The notes beneath the pieces were generated by a model. The model made no database searches. It was not told the DNA's origin and was given only the letters and a program-made list of their open reading frames with translations. Shown here piece by piece: positions 20,761-33,800 of a stretch of DNA of 64,000 bases. The translations under genes and the position numbers were made by a program. The number at the start of each line of letters is the position of its first letter. Positions within the stretch are counted from its first letter, which is position 1. Source of the DNA: Tenrec ecaudatus (Eukaryota; Chordata; Mammalia; Afrosoricida; Tenrecidae); assembly GCF_050624435.1 (NCBI RefSeq), contig NC_134531.1, positions 250,060,812-250,124,811 on the forward strand, written 5' to 3'.

Positions 20761-21892
20761 TATATTTGCTTGTGCACCCATTGTCATCAGTGATCGTGCC
20801 AGGCAAGTGAGCATCTCAGATTGCCAAATTGTTAGAATAAAGTGTTCTCGTGTTGAGGGAGTACTTAAGCGGGGGTCCACTGTCCATCTGTTTCCTTAGT
20901 ACTAAACCTACAAATGTATGTACATAGATCTATTCCCCCCTTGTCTTATATAAATATATTTATATTTATATGTCTATATTTAAAACTCTATGACTATCCT
21001 TTGCCTCCCAGTTCTTTCCTCTGTTTCTTTGTATTTTCCTCTTGTCCCACTATCATGTTCTGCCTTCATTTGGGAATTCCTCTCAGTTACATTGCCCATG
21101 ATCCAGACCTCCCATGCCCCTCCTTGAGATTGATTTTGGATCACTTGTTATTCCCTTGTCCCTGTGTTTGATAACCCCCTCTTCCTTTCCCCTGCCTCGC
21201 CTACCCCCTTGTCCCCCCAGAACTGTCATCTTGTTGCTCTCTCTTCTGGCTTGTATATTCCACCTATCCATTCCAGGTAGACATTCTATGTACTATCACA
21301 AGACTGAGTACCACGAAGCAACAACAGAAAGTAAAACAATAGCTACAACAACAACACACACACGCATAGACACATAAAAGTATGAATAGTTCAGGGTCTG
21401 TTTGTTTTCCTTAACAGGTGCTTTCCAGTCAAGTCTGATGGAGTGCCATGCCCTGGCACCACCACTATCCCTGGGGACTTCATTGATTTGCTTCCCCTGC
21501 TGCTCTGCTGCATTGCCCCAGAGGCAGGATTTGGTGTGATGAGCTCATGGTGGACATGATTCCCGTTGTGTGTCTCCAGTGTTGTCCCCAATGGTGCTAT
21601 GGGTCAATGAACAACGCTGTGTCCCATGGTGGGGCTGGCCCTGTGGTCATCTCTGTGTACTGCTTTTCGGAGCAGGAACATTGTCCTCAAGGATTGTTGA
21701 GCCAGGATGTGTGTCACTCTTTTCTTTGTTTTTCCCCTCGTTAGCTCCTGTGTGCTCTAACCAGACCAGTCCCTCTTCCCCTCTTCTTGAGCTGTAGCAT
21801 CAGTGTTGTCCTCTGAAGTGAATTCTTTTGGGGAAGAGGGTGGTGCTGTACATTTAGCTGGTAATGGAGCCGGTCACTCATACTTCCTAACT
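20761..21892 (-). mobile_element. L1-like LINE, 3'-truncated minus copy splitting a SPIN element
   Basis: The reverse strand matches the 5' part of the LINE copy at 17166 (GAGCATCTCAGATTGCC, AAGTGTTCTCGTGTTGAGGGAG, ACATAGATCTATTCCCCCC) and extends about 900 bp further into the element. It lacks the element's 3' end and poly(A). The satellite words on either side, CAATGAAAGTAA and CAATGAAAATAA, look like a diverged target duplication. No LINE protein frame survives. Confidence 0.65.
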
Positions 21893-24800
21893 CAATGAAA
21901 ATAATTGTATGACTGGGCGGTCAGCACTATATGAGGAATAGTATTAAAGGGTTGTAGCATTAGGAAGGTTGAGAACCACTGCCCTACAGAAAGACACAAA
22001 TATTGGTACACAAGAAAGGCAGCAAAAGAGAGGCAGGCCCCAGAATGATGGATTAGCACAGTGGCTGCAACAATGAGCTCAAGCCAAGAACCATTGTGAG
22101 GAGGGCACAGGATGGGCAGTGTTTCGTTATATTCTACATAGAGTTTCTATGAGCCAAAACTCACTCGATGGTACCTAACAAAAATAACAATAGGATTTGT
22201 GCTTCTAAAAAGGTGCTAGAGAAGATCTTAAGAGAAGCACCTCAATTTAGAGCAGCGACTCTCAATATATGGGTCGTGACCCATTTCGGGGACGGGAGGG
22301 TGAGAGGTGGCCCAATTCATACCAGTAGCAAAATTTCAGTTATGAAAGAGCAACAAAAATAATTTTATGGTTGGACATTCACGAGTGCATTCAGAATTGT
22401 GTGAAAGAGGCGTGGTATTAGGAAGGTTGAGAACCACTGCACTAGAGGAAGAGACAATTCTTGGTAGAGTAGAAGGGCAGCAAATGAGAGGCAGCTCCCA
22501 ATAAGACGGAACAGCACAGTGGCTGCAACAGTGAGGGCAAGGCAATGATCCACTGTCAGGATGGCACAGGAAGGAGCAGGGTTCGTTACATTGTGCATAG
22601 AGTTGCTCTGAGGAAAAACCCACTCGTCGGCCCCTAACAACAATAACAGGACTCATGCATCTAACAATATGATGAACTAGACCTTAGGAGAAACTCCTCT
22701 TAGTTTTCAGCAGCGGATCTCAACCTGTGTGTCGTGACCTCTTTTGGGAGACAAACAACCCTTTCACAGTGGTGGCCTGGTTATTACAGTAGAAAAATTA
22801 GAGTTATAAAGTAGCAATGAAAATAATTTTATGATTTGGCAGTCAGCACTACACGAGGAATGCTATGAAAGGGTCATGGCATTAGGAAGGTTGAGAACCA
22901 CTGTCCTAGAGGAAGACAGAAATCTCGGTAGAGTAGAAGGGCAGCACACTAGAGGCAGTCCCCTAAAAGGTGGAATAGCACAGTGGCTGCAACAATGAGG
23001 GCTAGCCAAAGAACCACTATGAGGATGGCAGAGGACAGGACAGTGTTTCATGATATTGTGCATAGAATTGCTATGAGCCCAAATCATACAACAGCCCCTA
23101 ACAACAATAACAAGAGGACTCATGCATCCAACAATATACTGAACAAGACCTGAGGAGAAACTCCTCTTAGTTCAGAGCAGTGGTTCTCAACCTGTGATTC
23201 GTGACCTCTTTGGGGGTTTGAACGACTTTCATCGGGGTGGCCTGATTCATAACAGTAGCAAAATTACACTTATGAAGTAGAGTGAAAATCATTTTATGGT
23301 TGTAGGGTCACCACTACATGAGGGGTATGAAGGGGCCATGGCATTAGAAAGGTTGACAACCACTACCCTAGAAGAAGGCAGAATTCTTGGTACAGTATAA
23401 GGGCAGCAAAAGAGAGGCAGCCCCTATAAGATGGATTAGCACAGTAGCTGGAAAAATGAGCACTAGCCAACGAACAACTGTGAGGTTGGCAGAGGATGGG
23501 ACATCGTTTCAGTATACTATGGTGCAAAAAATTTCTATGAGCCAAACCTACTTGACGGCCCCTGACAACAGTAACAGCAGTACTCATGCATCTGAGAATA
23601 TTCTGAACTACACCTTAAAAGAAACTTCTCTTAGTTTAGGGCAACGGTTCACAAACTGTGAGTCATGACCACTTTGGGTGGTCGAATGACCCTTTCTCAT
23701 GGCTGGCCCGATTAATAACAGTAGCAAAATTACAGTTATAATAATGAACAAAAATAATTTTAGGGTTGGGAATTCACCACTACATAAGAAACTGTATGAA
23801 ATGGTCCTGGCATTAGGAAGATTGAAAACCACTTCCCTAGAAGAAAAAACAAATATTGATACAGTTGAAGGGCAGCAAAAATTAGAGTCAGCCCCCAAAA
23901 AGATGTGAGGATGGCAGAAGAGGGCACAACCTTAGTGTATATTAGACATAGAGTTGCTAGGAGTCAAAATCGACATGATACCACCTAAGAAAAACAACAA
24001 CAGGATTGTGCTTCTAACAATATTCTGAAGAAAACAATAAGAGAAATTCCTCTTAGTTTAGAGCAGCAGTTCTCAACCCGTGGGTCACAACCTCTTTTGG
24101 GGGTTGAACTACCTTACACAGAGGTGACCTGATTCATAACAGCAGCAAAATTACAGTTATGAAACAGCAATGAAAATAATTTTATGATTGGGGGATCACC
24201 ACTACATGAGGAATTGTATTAAAGGGTTGTGGCATTAAGAAATTTGAGAACCACTGCACTAGAGGAAGGCAGAAATGTTGTTGGTCAGCAAAAGAGAGGC
24301 AGCCTCCAGAAAGATGGATTATCACAGTAGAAGCAACGATGAGCGCAAGCAAAGAACCACTGTGAGGATGACACAGGAAGGTGCAGCGTTTCATTATATC
24401 GTAAAAATAGTTTCTATGAGCCAAAACCCACTTGATGGCACCTAACAACAATAACATGATTTGTGTTTCTAACAATATGCTGAAAATGACCTTAAGAGAA
24501 ACTTCTCTTAGTTTAGAGCAGCTGTTCTCAACTAGTGGGTCATGACTACTTTCACGGGGGGGTGGCGCAAATGACCCTTTCACAGGGGTGGTCTGATTCA
24601 TAGCAGTAGCAAAATTACAGTTTTGAAATAGCAACAAAAATTATTTTATAGTTGGAAATTCACAACTACATTCGGAATTGGATGAAAGAGGCATGGTGAT
24701 AGGAAATTTGGGAACCACTGCACTAGAGGAAGACACAAATCTTGGTAGAGTAGAAGCGCAGCAAATGAGAGGCACCTGCCAACAAGACTGATAGCACAGG

Positions 24801-27800
24801 TGAGGCAACAGTGAGGGCAAACTAAAGATGCACTGTCAAGATGGCACATTAAGGGGCAGGGTTTCATGATATGGTGCATAGAATTGCTATGAGCCAAAAC
24901 CCACTCGAAGGCTGTTAACAACAATAACAAGAGGACTGGTGCATTTAACAATATACTGAACTAGAACTTAAGAGAAAACTTCTTATTTTAGAGCAGCGGT
25001 TTTCAACCTGTGAGTCATGATCTCTGAGGGGGGTTGAACGACCCTTTCATAGAGGTGGCCTGATTCACAACAGTAGAAAAATTACAGTTATTAAGTAGAG
25101 TGAAAATAATTTTATGGTTGTGGGGTCACCACTACATGAGGAACTGTATGAAGGGGCCATGGCATTAGGAAGGTTGACAAACACTACCCTAGAGGAAGGC
25201 AGAAACCTTTGTGCAGTAGAAGGGCAGAAAGAGAGATGCGGCCCCTATAAGATGGATTAGCACAGTGGCTGAAACAATGAGCACTAACTGAAGATCCACT
25301 GTGAGCTTGGCAGAGGATGGGATATCGTTTGAGTATATTATTGTGCATGGCATTGCTATGAGCCAAACCCACTTGACGGCCCCTCAAACAATAACAACAG
25401 GACTCATGCACCTAAGAATATGCTGAACTACACCTTAGGAGAAACTCCTCTTTGTTTAGGGCAGCAGTTCTCAACCTGTGAGTCGTGACCACTTTGGGTG
25501 GTCGAATGACCCTTTCACAGGAATGGCCCAATTCAGAACAGTAGCAATATCACACTTATGAACTAGCAATGGAAATCATTTTGTGATTGTGGGACCATCA
25601 CTACATTTGCAACTGTATGAAATGGATGTGGAATTTGGAAGGTTGAGAACCACTCACCTAGAGGAAGACAAAAGTACAGTAGAAGGGTAGCATAAGAGAG
25701 GCAGCCCCTACAAGACTAATGAGCACAGTGGTTGCAACAATGAGGGCAAGCCAAGAACCACTGTGACGATGGCACAGGATGGGTCAGCGTTTCATTTTAT
25801 TGTGCATAGGTTTGCTAGGAATAAAAAACCACTTGACAGCCCCTAAAAACAACAACAGGACTTGTGCTTTACAAAATGTGCTGAACTATATCTTAGTAGA
25901 AACACCTCTTCGTTTAGAGCAGCGGTTCTAAAACTCTGGGTCACGAACCCAATTGGTGGTCGAAAGACACTTTCACAGGGGTGGCCCGTTCATAACTGTA
26001 GCAAAATTAGATTCATGAAGTAGCAAAGAAAATAATTTTATGACTGGGTTCTCACCACTACATGAAGAATGGTGTTAAAATTTGTTGCATTAGGAAGGTT
26101 GAGAACCAATGCCCTAGAGAAAGACACAAATCTTGATACAGGAGAAGGGCAGCAAAAGAGAGGCATCCTCCAGAAAGATGGATTAACACAGTGGCTGCAA
26201 CAATGAGTGCAAGCAAAGTAGTACTGTGAGGATGGCACCAGGGGGTAGCATTTCCTTATTTTGAGCACAGAATTGCTATGAGCCTAACAACAATAACAAG
26301 GGATTTGTTAATTTAGGGCAGCGATTCTCAACCAATGGGTCACAAACCCTTTCAGTAGGGGGGTGAAGGGGGTGGGCAATGCCCCTTTCACAGGGTTGGC
26401 CCAATTCATAACAGTAGCAAAATTATAGTTATGAAATAGCAATGAAACAAATTTATAGTTGGACATTCATGACTACATTATGAATTGTATGAAAGTGATG
26501 TGATATTAGGAAGGTTGAGAACCACTGCCCCAGAGGAACAGAAATCTTGGTAGAGTAGAAGGGCAGCAAACGCGAGGCAGTCCCCAAAAAGTTGGATTAG
26601 CACAGTGGCTGCAACAGTGAGCACAAGCAAAAGAACCAGTGTGAGGATGGCAGAATACAGGACAGCATTTCTTGATAATGTGCATAGAGTTCTTTTGAGC
26701 CAAACCCACTCGACAGCCCCTAACAACAATAAGAACAGGACTCGTGCATCTAACAATGTGCTGAACTACACCTTAAGAGATACTCCTCTTAGTTTACTGC
26801 AGCAGTTCTCAACGTGTACTAGTGACCACTTGGGTTGGTGGAACAAACCTTGCACAGGGGTGTCCAGATTCATAAGAGTAGCAAAATTATTGTTATGAAA
26901 TAGCAAGGAAAAATTTTATGATTGGGAGACCGCCCACTACACAATGGAAATGTATGAAGGGGTCGTGGAAATAGGAAGGTTGAGGACCACTGTCCTAGAG
27001 GAAGACACAAGTACAGCAGAAGGGCAGCAAAAGAGAGGCAGCCTCCACAAGATTGATTAGCACAGTGGCTGCAACAATGAGCACCAGAAAGAACCACTGT
27101 GAGGATGGCACAGAATGGAGCAGCGTTTCATTGTTTTGTGCATGAACTTGATTTGAGTGAACAACCACTCGACAGCACCTAACCACAACACATACAGGAC
27201 TTGTGCTTCTCAACATGTGCTGAACTACATCTTAAAAGGAACAAATCTTCATTTAGAACAGCGGTTCTCCAACTCTGGGTCATGAACCCATTTGTGGGTC
27301 AAACAGCACTCTCACAAGGGTGGGTCATTCCTAGCAAAATTAGATTTCTGAAGTAGCAACGAAAATAAATTTATGATTGGGCTGTCACCACTACATGAGG
27401 AACGGTATTAATGGGTTGTGGCATGAGGAAGGTTGAGAACCTCTTCCCTAGAGGAAGATACAAATCTTGGTAGAGTAGAAGGGCAGCAAAGAGAGGCAGC
27501 CCCCAGAAAGATAGATGAGCACAATGGCTGCAACAATGAGCGCAAGGGAAGAACCACTGTGAGGATGGCACAGGACATGACTACGTTTCATTATATTGTG
27601 TACAGAGTTGCTATGAGGCAAAAACCCACTCATCGACACCTAACAAAAATAACAACAGCATTTATTTTCTAAAAATGTGCTAGAGAAGACATTAAAAGAA
27701 AATCCTCTTAGTTTAGAGCAGCGGCTGTGAACATGGTCGGAACCCCTTTAGCAGATGACTGGGTTGACCCTTTCACAGGGGTGACCTGATTCATAGCAGC

Positions 27801-30800
27801 AGCAAAATTATAGTTATGAAATAGCAACAAAATAATTGTACAGTTGGACATTCACGACTACATTCAGAATTGTATGACAGTGTGGACTTAGGAAGTTTGA
27901 GAACCACTGCCCTAGAGGAAGGCAGAAATGTTGGTACAGTAGAAGGGCAGCAAAAGAGAGGCAGCCCCCCGAAATATGGATTATCACAGTGGGTGCAACA
28001 GTTAGCACAAGCCAAAAACCATTGAGAGGATGGTAGAGGACAGCACAGCTTTTCATTATATTGTGAATAGAGTTGCTATGAGCCAACACCCACTTGATGG
28101 CACCTAACAAAAATAACAACAGGATTTGTGCTTCTAACAATATGCTGAAGAAGACCTTAAGAGAAAATACTTAGTTTAGAGCAGCGGTTCTCCACCAGTG
28201 GGTCGTGATCGCTTTTGTGGTAGGGGCGAATGAACCTTTCACAGGTGTGGCCCTATTCATACCAGTAGCAATATTATAGCTATGAAATAGAAACAAAAAT
28301 CATTTCATTGTTCTATATTCACGACTACATTACGAATTGCATGACAGAGGCATGGACTTAGGAAATTTGAGAACCACTCCACTAGAGGAAGACAGAAGTC
28401 TTGGTAGAGCAGAAGGGCAGCAAATGTGACGCAGCTCCCGACAAGACGGAATAGCACAGTGGCTGCAACAGTGAGAACAAGCCAATTATCCACTGTTAGG
28501 ATGGCAGAGGAAGGGGCATATTTCATTATGTTTTGCCTAGAGTTGCTATGAGTCAAACCCACGCAACAGCACCTAACAAAAAAACAACAGGACTTGTGCT
28601 TCTGGCAATGTTCTTAAGTAGACCTTAAAACAACTCCTCTTAGTGTAGAACAGCACTTTTCAACCTGTGGATCGTCACCCCTTGGGAGACCAACGACCTT
28701 TTCACAGAGGTGGCCCGTTCATTACAGTAGAAAAATTAGAGTAATGAAGTAACAAAGAAATAATTTTATGATTTGGCAGTCAGCACTACATAAGGAAAGG
28801 TATGAAAGGGTCGTGGCATTAGCAAGGTTGAGAACCACAGTCCTAGAGGAAGACAGAAACCTGGGTAGAGTAGAAGGGCAGCAAACAAGAGGCAGCCCCA
28901 AAAAGTTGAATTAGCACAGTGTCTGGAAAAATGAGTGCTAGCAAAGGAACCACTGTGAGGATGGCAGTGAATGGGACAACGTTTCATTATATTGTGCATA
29001 GAATTGCTGTGAGCTAAACATACTCGATGACCCCTAACAACAATAACAACAGGTCTCATGAATCTAACAATATGCTGACCTAGACCTTAAGAGAAACTCC
29101 TCTTTGTTTAGAGCAGCGGTTCTCAACGTGTGAGTCGTGACCACTTTGGGTGGTCGAATGACCCTTTCACAGGAATGGCCCAATTAAGAACAGTAGCAAA
29201 TCACAGTGATGAAATAGCAATGGAAATAATTTGGTTATCGGGGGACCATGATTACGTTGGGAACTCTATGAATGGGACGTGGAAATAAGAAGGTTGAGAA
29301 CCACTCACCTAGAGGAAGACACAAGTACAGTAGAAGGGTAGCATAAGAGAGGCAGCCCCAACAAGACTGATGAGCACAGTGGTTGCAACAATGAGGGCAA
29401 GCCAAGAACCACTGCGAGGATGGCACAGGATGGGGCAGCACTCCAATACATTGTGCATAGGCTTGCTGGGCGTAAAAACCCACTCCATGGCATCTAACAA
29501 CAAGAGGGTGTGCTTTACAAAATGTGCGGAACTACATCTTACTAGAAACACCTCTTCGTTTAGAGCAGTGGTTCTCAAACTCTGAGTCATGAACCTTTTT
29601 GGACGTCGAACAACACTTTCACAGGGGTGGCCCGTTCATAACTGTACCAAAATTAGGTCTATGAAGTAGCAATGCAAATAATTTTATGACTGGGCACTCA
29701 TGACTGCATGAAGAAAGGTACCAAAGGGTTATAACATTAGAAAGTTTGAGAATCACTGTCCTAGAGAAAGACATAAAACTTGATACAGGAAAAGAGCAGC
29801 AAAAGAGAGGCAGCCTCCAGAAAGGTGGATTAACACAGTGGCTGCAACAATGAGCGCAAGCAAAGAACCACTGTGAAGATGGCACCACGGGGTGCAACGT
29901 TTCCTTATATTGAGCATAGAGTTTCTATGAGCCTAAACCCACTCGAGGGCACTTAACAAAATAACAAGGGATTTGTGATTCTAACAATATACTGACAAAG
30001 ACCTTAAGAGAAACACCTCTTGGTTTAGAGTAGTGGTTCTTAAACAATGGGCCGAAAACCCTTTGGGTGGGAGGCAGGAGGTGGGGCAAATGACCCTTTC
30101 ACAGGCATGGCCCAAGGCATAACAGTAGCAAAATTAGTTATGAAATAGCAATGAAAAAATTTATAGTTCGACATTCATGACTACATTAGGAATTGTATGA
30201 AAGTGGTGTGGTATTAGGAAGGTTGAGAACAATTAATCTAGCGGAACAGAAATCTTGGTAGCGTAGAAGGGCAGCAAATGAGAGGCAATTCCCAAAAAGA
30301 TGGATTAGCACAGTGGAGGTAACAATGAGGGCAAGCAAAGAAGCACAGTAAGGAAGGCAAAAGCCAGGGCAGCGCTTCAGTATATTGTGCACAGGGTTGC
30401 GATAAACAGAAAGTGCTCCAGGGCTTCAACCTGTGAGTTTAGATAACTTTGTTTGGTTGAACGACCCTTTCACAAGGGTGGCCGGATTCATAACAGTAGC
30501 AAACTTACAGTTATGAAATAGCAATAGGAAAAATTTATGCTTTGGGGACCACCACTACACATTGGGAAGTGTAGGGAAGGGTCGTGGAAATGGGAAGGTT
30601 GAGAACCACTGTCCTAGAGGAAGACACAAGTACAGCAGAAGGGCAGCAAAGGAGAGGCAGCCCCTACAAGACTGATTAGCACAGTGGCTGCAACGATGAG
30701 CACAAGCAAACCACCACTGGTAGCATGGCACAAACCAGTGCGACGTTTCATTATATTGTTCACAGGGTTACTATAGACCGAAACCCACTCCGGGCCACTT

Positions 30801-33800
30801 AAATATAGTACCAACAGGACTTGTGCATCTAACAGTGTGCCTAACTATATCTTACGGAAAACTCCATGTAGTTTAGAACAGAAGTTTTAAACCTGTGGGT
30901 CACGGACCCTTTGGGGAGACAAACAATCTTTTCACAGTGGAGGCCCAGTTCAAAACTGGAGCAAAATTACAGTTACGAAGTAGCAATGAAAATAACTGTA
31001 TTACTTAGGGGTCACCAATACATGAGGAACCCTCTAAAAAGCTTGTGGCATTAAGAAGGTTGAGAATCACTGCTCTAGAGGAAGAAAGTAATCTCAGTAG
31101 GGTAGAAGGTCAGCAAACCAGAGGCAGTCCTCAAAAAGATGGATTAGCACAGTGACTGCAACAATGAGAAAAAGCAAAAGTAAAGGGTGAGGATGGAGCG
31201 GACGGGACAGCATTTCATGATACGGTGAATAGAGTTGCTCTGAGCCAAACCCACTTGACAGCCTCTAACAACAATAAGAACAGGACTCGAGGGTCTAACA
31301 ATATACTGAACTAGATCACAGGAGAAACAACTCTTAGTTTAGAGCAGCGGTATTCAACCTGTGAGTCGTGACCACTTTGCTGGTCTAACAAACCTTCCAC
31401 AGAGGTGGCTGGATGCATAATTTTTTTTAATTACAGTTATGAAGTAGCAATGAAAATAATTTTATTACTGGGGATCATCAATGCATGAGGAACACTTGAA
31501 AAGGTCGAGGCATTCGAAAGGTTGAAAACCACTGCTCTAGAGGAAGAAAGAAATCTACGTAGAGTAGAAGGGCAGCAAACGAGAGGCATTCCCCAAAAAG
31601 ATGGATTAATACAGTGACTGCAACAAAGAATGACAGCAAAAGAAATCTGTGAGGATGGCAGAGGATGGGACAGCGCTTCATGATATTGTGCATAAAGTCC
31701 CTATGAGCCAAACCCACTGGGCAGCCCCAAAGAACAATAAGAACAGGACTCGTTCATCCAATGATATGCTTAACTAGACCATAGAAGAAACTGACCTGAG
31801 TTTAGAGCAGCGTCTCTCAACCTGTGAGTCTAGACAACGTTGTTTGTTTGAACGACCCTTTCACTGGGGTGGCCGGATTCATAACCTTAGCAAAATTACA
31901 GTTATAAAGTGGCAATAGAAACAAATTTATGTTCTGGGGACCACCGCTACACATTGGGAAGTGTATGGAAGGGTTGTGGAAACAGGAAGGTTGAGAACCA
32001 CAATATTAGAGGAAGACACAAGTACAGTAAAGGGGCAGCAAAAGAGAGCAAGGCCTCACAGGATTGATTAGCACAGTGGCTGCAACAATGAGCACAAGCA
32101 AAGAACCACTGCAAAGATGGCACAAGCTGGTGCAACATTTCATTATATTGTTCACAGAGTGGATATAGACTGAAACCCACCCCAGGGCACCTAAAAATAA
32201 TAACAACAGACTTCTGCATCTAACAATGTGCCTAACTATATTTTAAGAAAAACTCCTCTTCGTTTAGAGCAGCAGTTCTGAACCTGAGGGTTGCGACCAC
32301 TTTGGGGGCACAAAGGAGGTTTTCACAAGGGTGGGCGAGTTCTAAACTGTGGCAAAATTACAGCTATGATGTTGCAATGAAAATGATTTTATGATTTGGG
32401 GGGTCAGCAATACAGGAAGGACAGTGTGAAAAGATCGAGGAATTCAGGAGGTTGAGAACCACTGCTCTAGAGGAAGAAAGAAATCTTGGTACGGTAGAAG
32501 GTCAGCAAATGACTGGGAATCCCCAAAAAGATGGATTAGCACAATGAGTGCAACCATGAGTGAAAGCAAAAAGAAATGTGAGGATGGAGCCAATGGGACA
32601 GTGTTTCATGATAAGGTGAATAGAGTTGCTCTGAGCCAAACCCACTCGATTGCCCCTAACAACAATAAGAACAGGACCCGTGGGTCTAACAATATGCTGA
32701 ACTAGATCACAGGAGAAACAACTCTTAGTTTAGAGCAGCGGTATTCAACCTGTGAGTTGTGACCACTTTGTTGGTCTAACGAACCTTTCCCAGGGGTGGC
32801 TGGATGCATAAAAATTTTAAAAATTACAGTTATGAAGTAGCAATAAAAATAATTTTGTTACTGGGGGATCATGAATACATGAGGAACACTTGAAAAGGTC
32901 GAGGCATTCGAAAGGTTGAGAACCACAGCTCTAGAGTAAGAAAGAAATCTTCGTAGAGTAGAATGTCAGCAAACAAGAGGCATTCCCCAATAAGATGGAT
33001 TAGCACAGTGACTGCAACAATGAGCGAAAGCAAAAGAAAACTGTGAGGACGGCAGAGCACTGGCCAGTGTTTCATGATATTGTGCATAGAGTCTCTATGA
33101 CCAAACGCACTGGACAGCCCCTAAGAACAATAAGAACAGGACTCGTTCATCCAATGATATGCTTAACTAGACCATAGAAGAAACTGACCTGAGTTTAGAG
33201 CAGCGTCTCTCAACCTGTGAGTCTAGACAACGTTGTTTGTTTGAACGACCCTTTCACTGGGGTGGCCGGATTCATAACCTTAGCAAAATTACAGTTATAA
33301 AGTGGCAATAGAAACAAATTTATGTTCTGGGGACCACCGCTACACATTGGGAAGTGTATGGAAGGGTTGTGGAAACAGGAAGGTTGAGAACCACAATATT
33401 AGAGGAAGACACAAGTACAGTAAAGGGGCAGCAAAAGAGAGCAAGGCCTCACAGGATTGATTAGCACAGTGGCTGCAACAATGAGCACAAGCAAAGAACC
33501 ACTGCAAAGACGGCACAAACTGGTGCAATGTTTCATTATATTGTTCACAGAGTGGATATAGACCGAAACCCACTGCAGGCACCTAAAAATAATAACAACA
33601 GACTTCTGCATCTAACAATGTGCCTAACTATATCTTTAAAATCCCTCTTAATTTACAGCAGCTGTTCTGAACTTGTGGGCCGCAACCACTTTGGGGGGCA
33701 ACTGACCATTTTCCAAGGCTGGCCGGGTTCTAAACTGTAGCAAAATTATAGTTATGAAGTTTCAATGAAAATAATTTCAGACTGGGGGGTCAGCAATGCA

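Noticed and set aside
20914-21377. Frames of 85-87 codons on the plus strand
   Set aside because: They lie antisense in a LINE segment and are pyrimidine-rich low-complexity translation.
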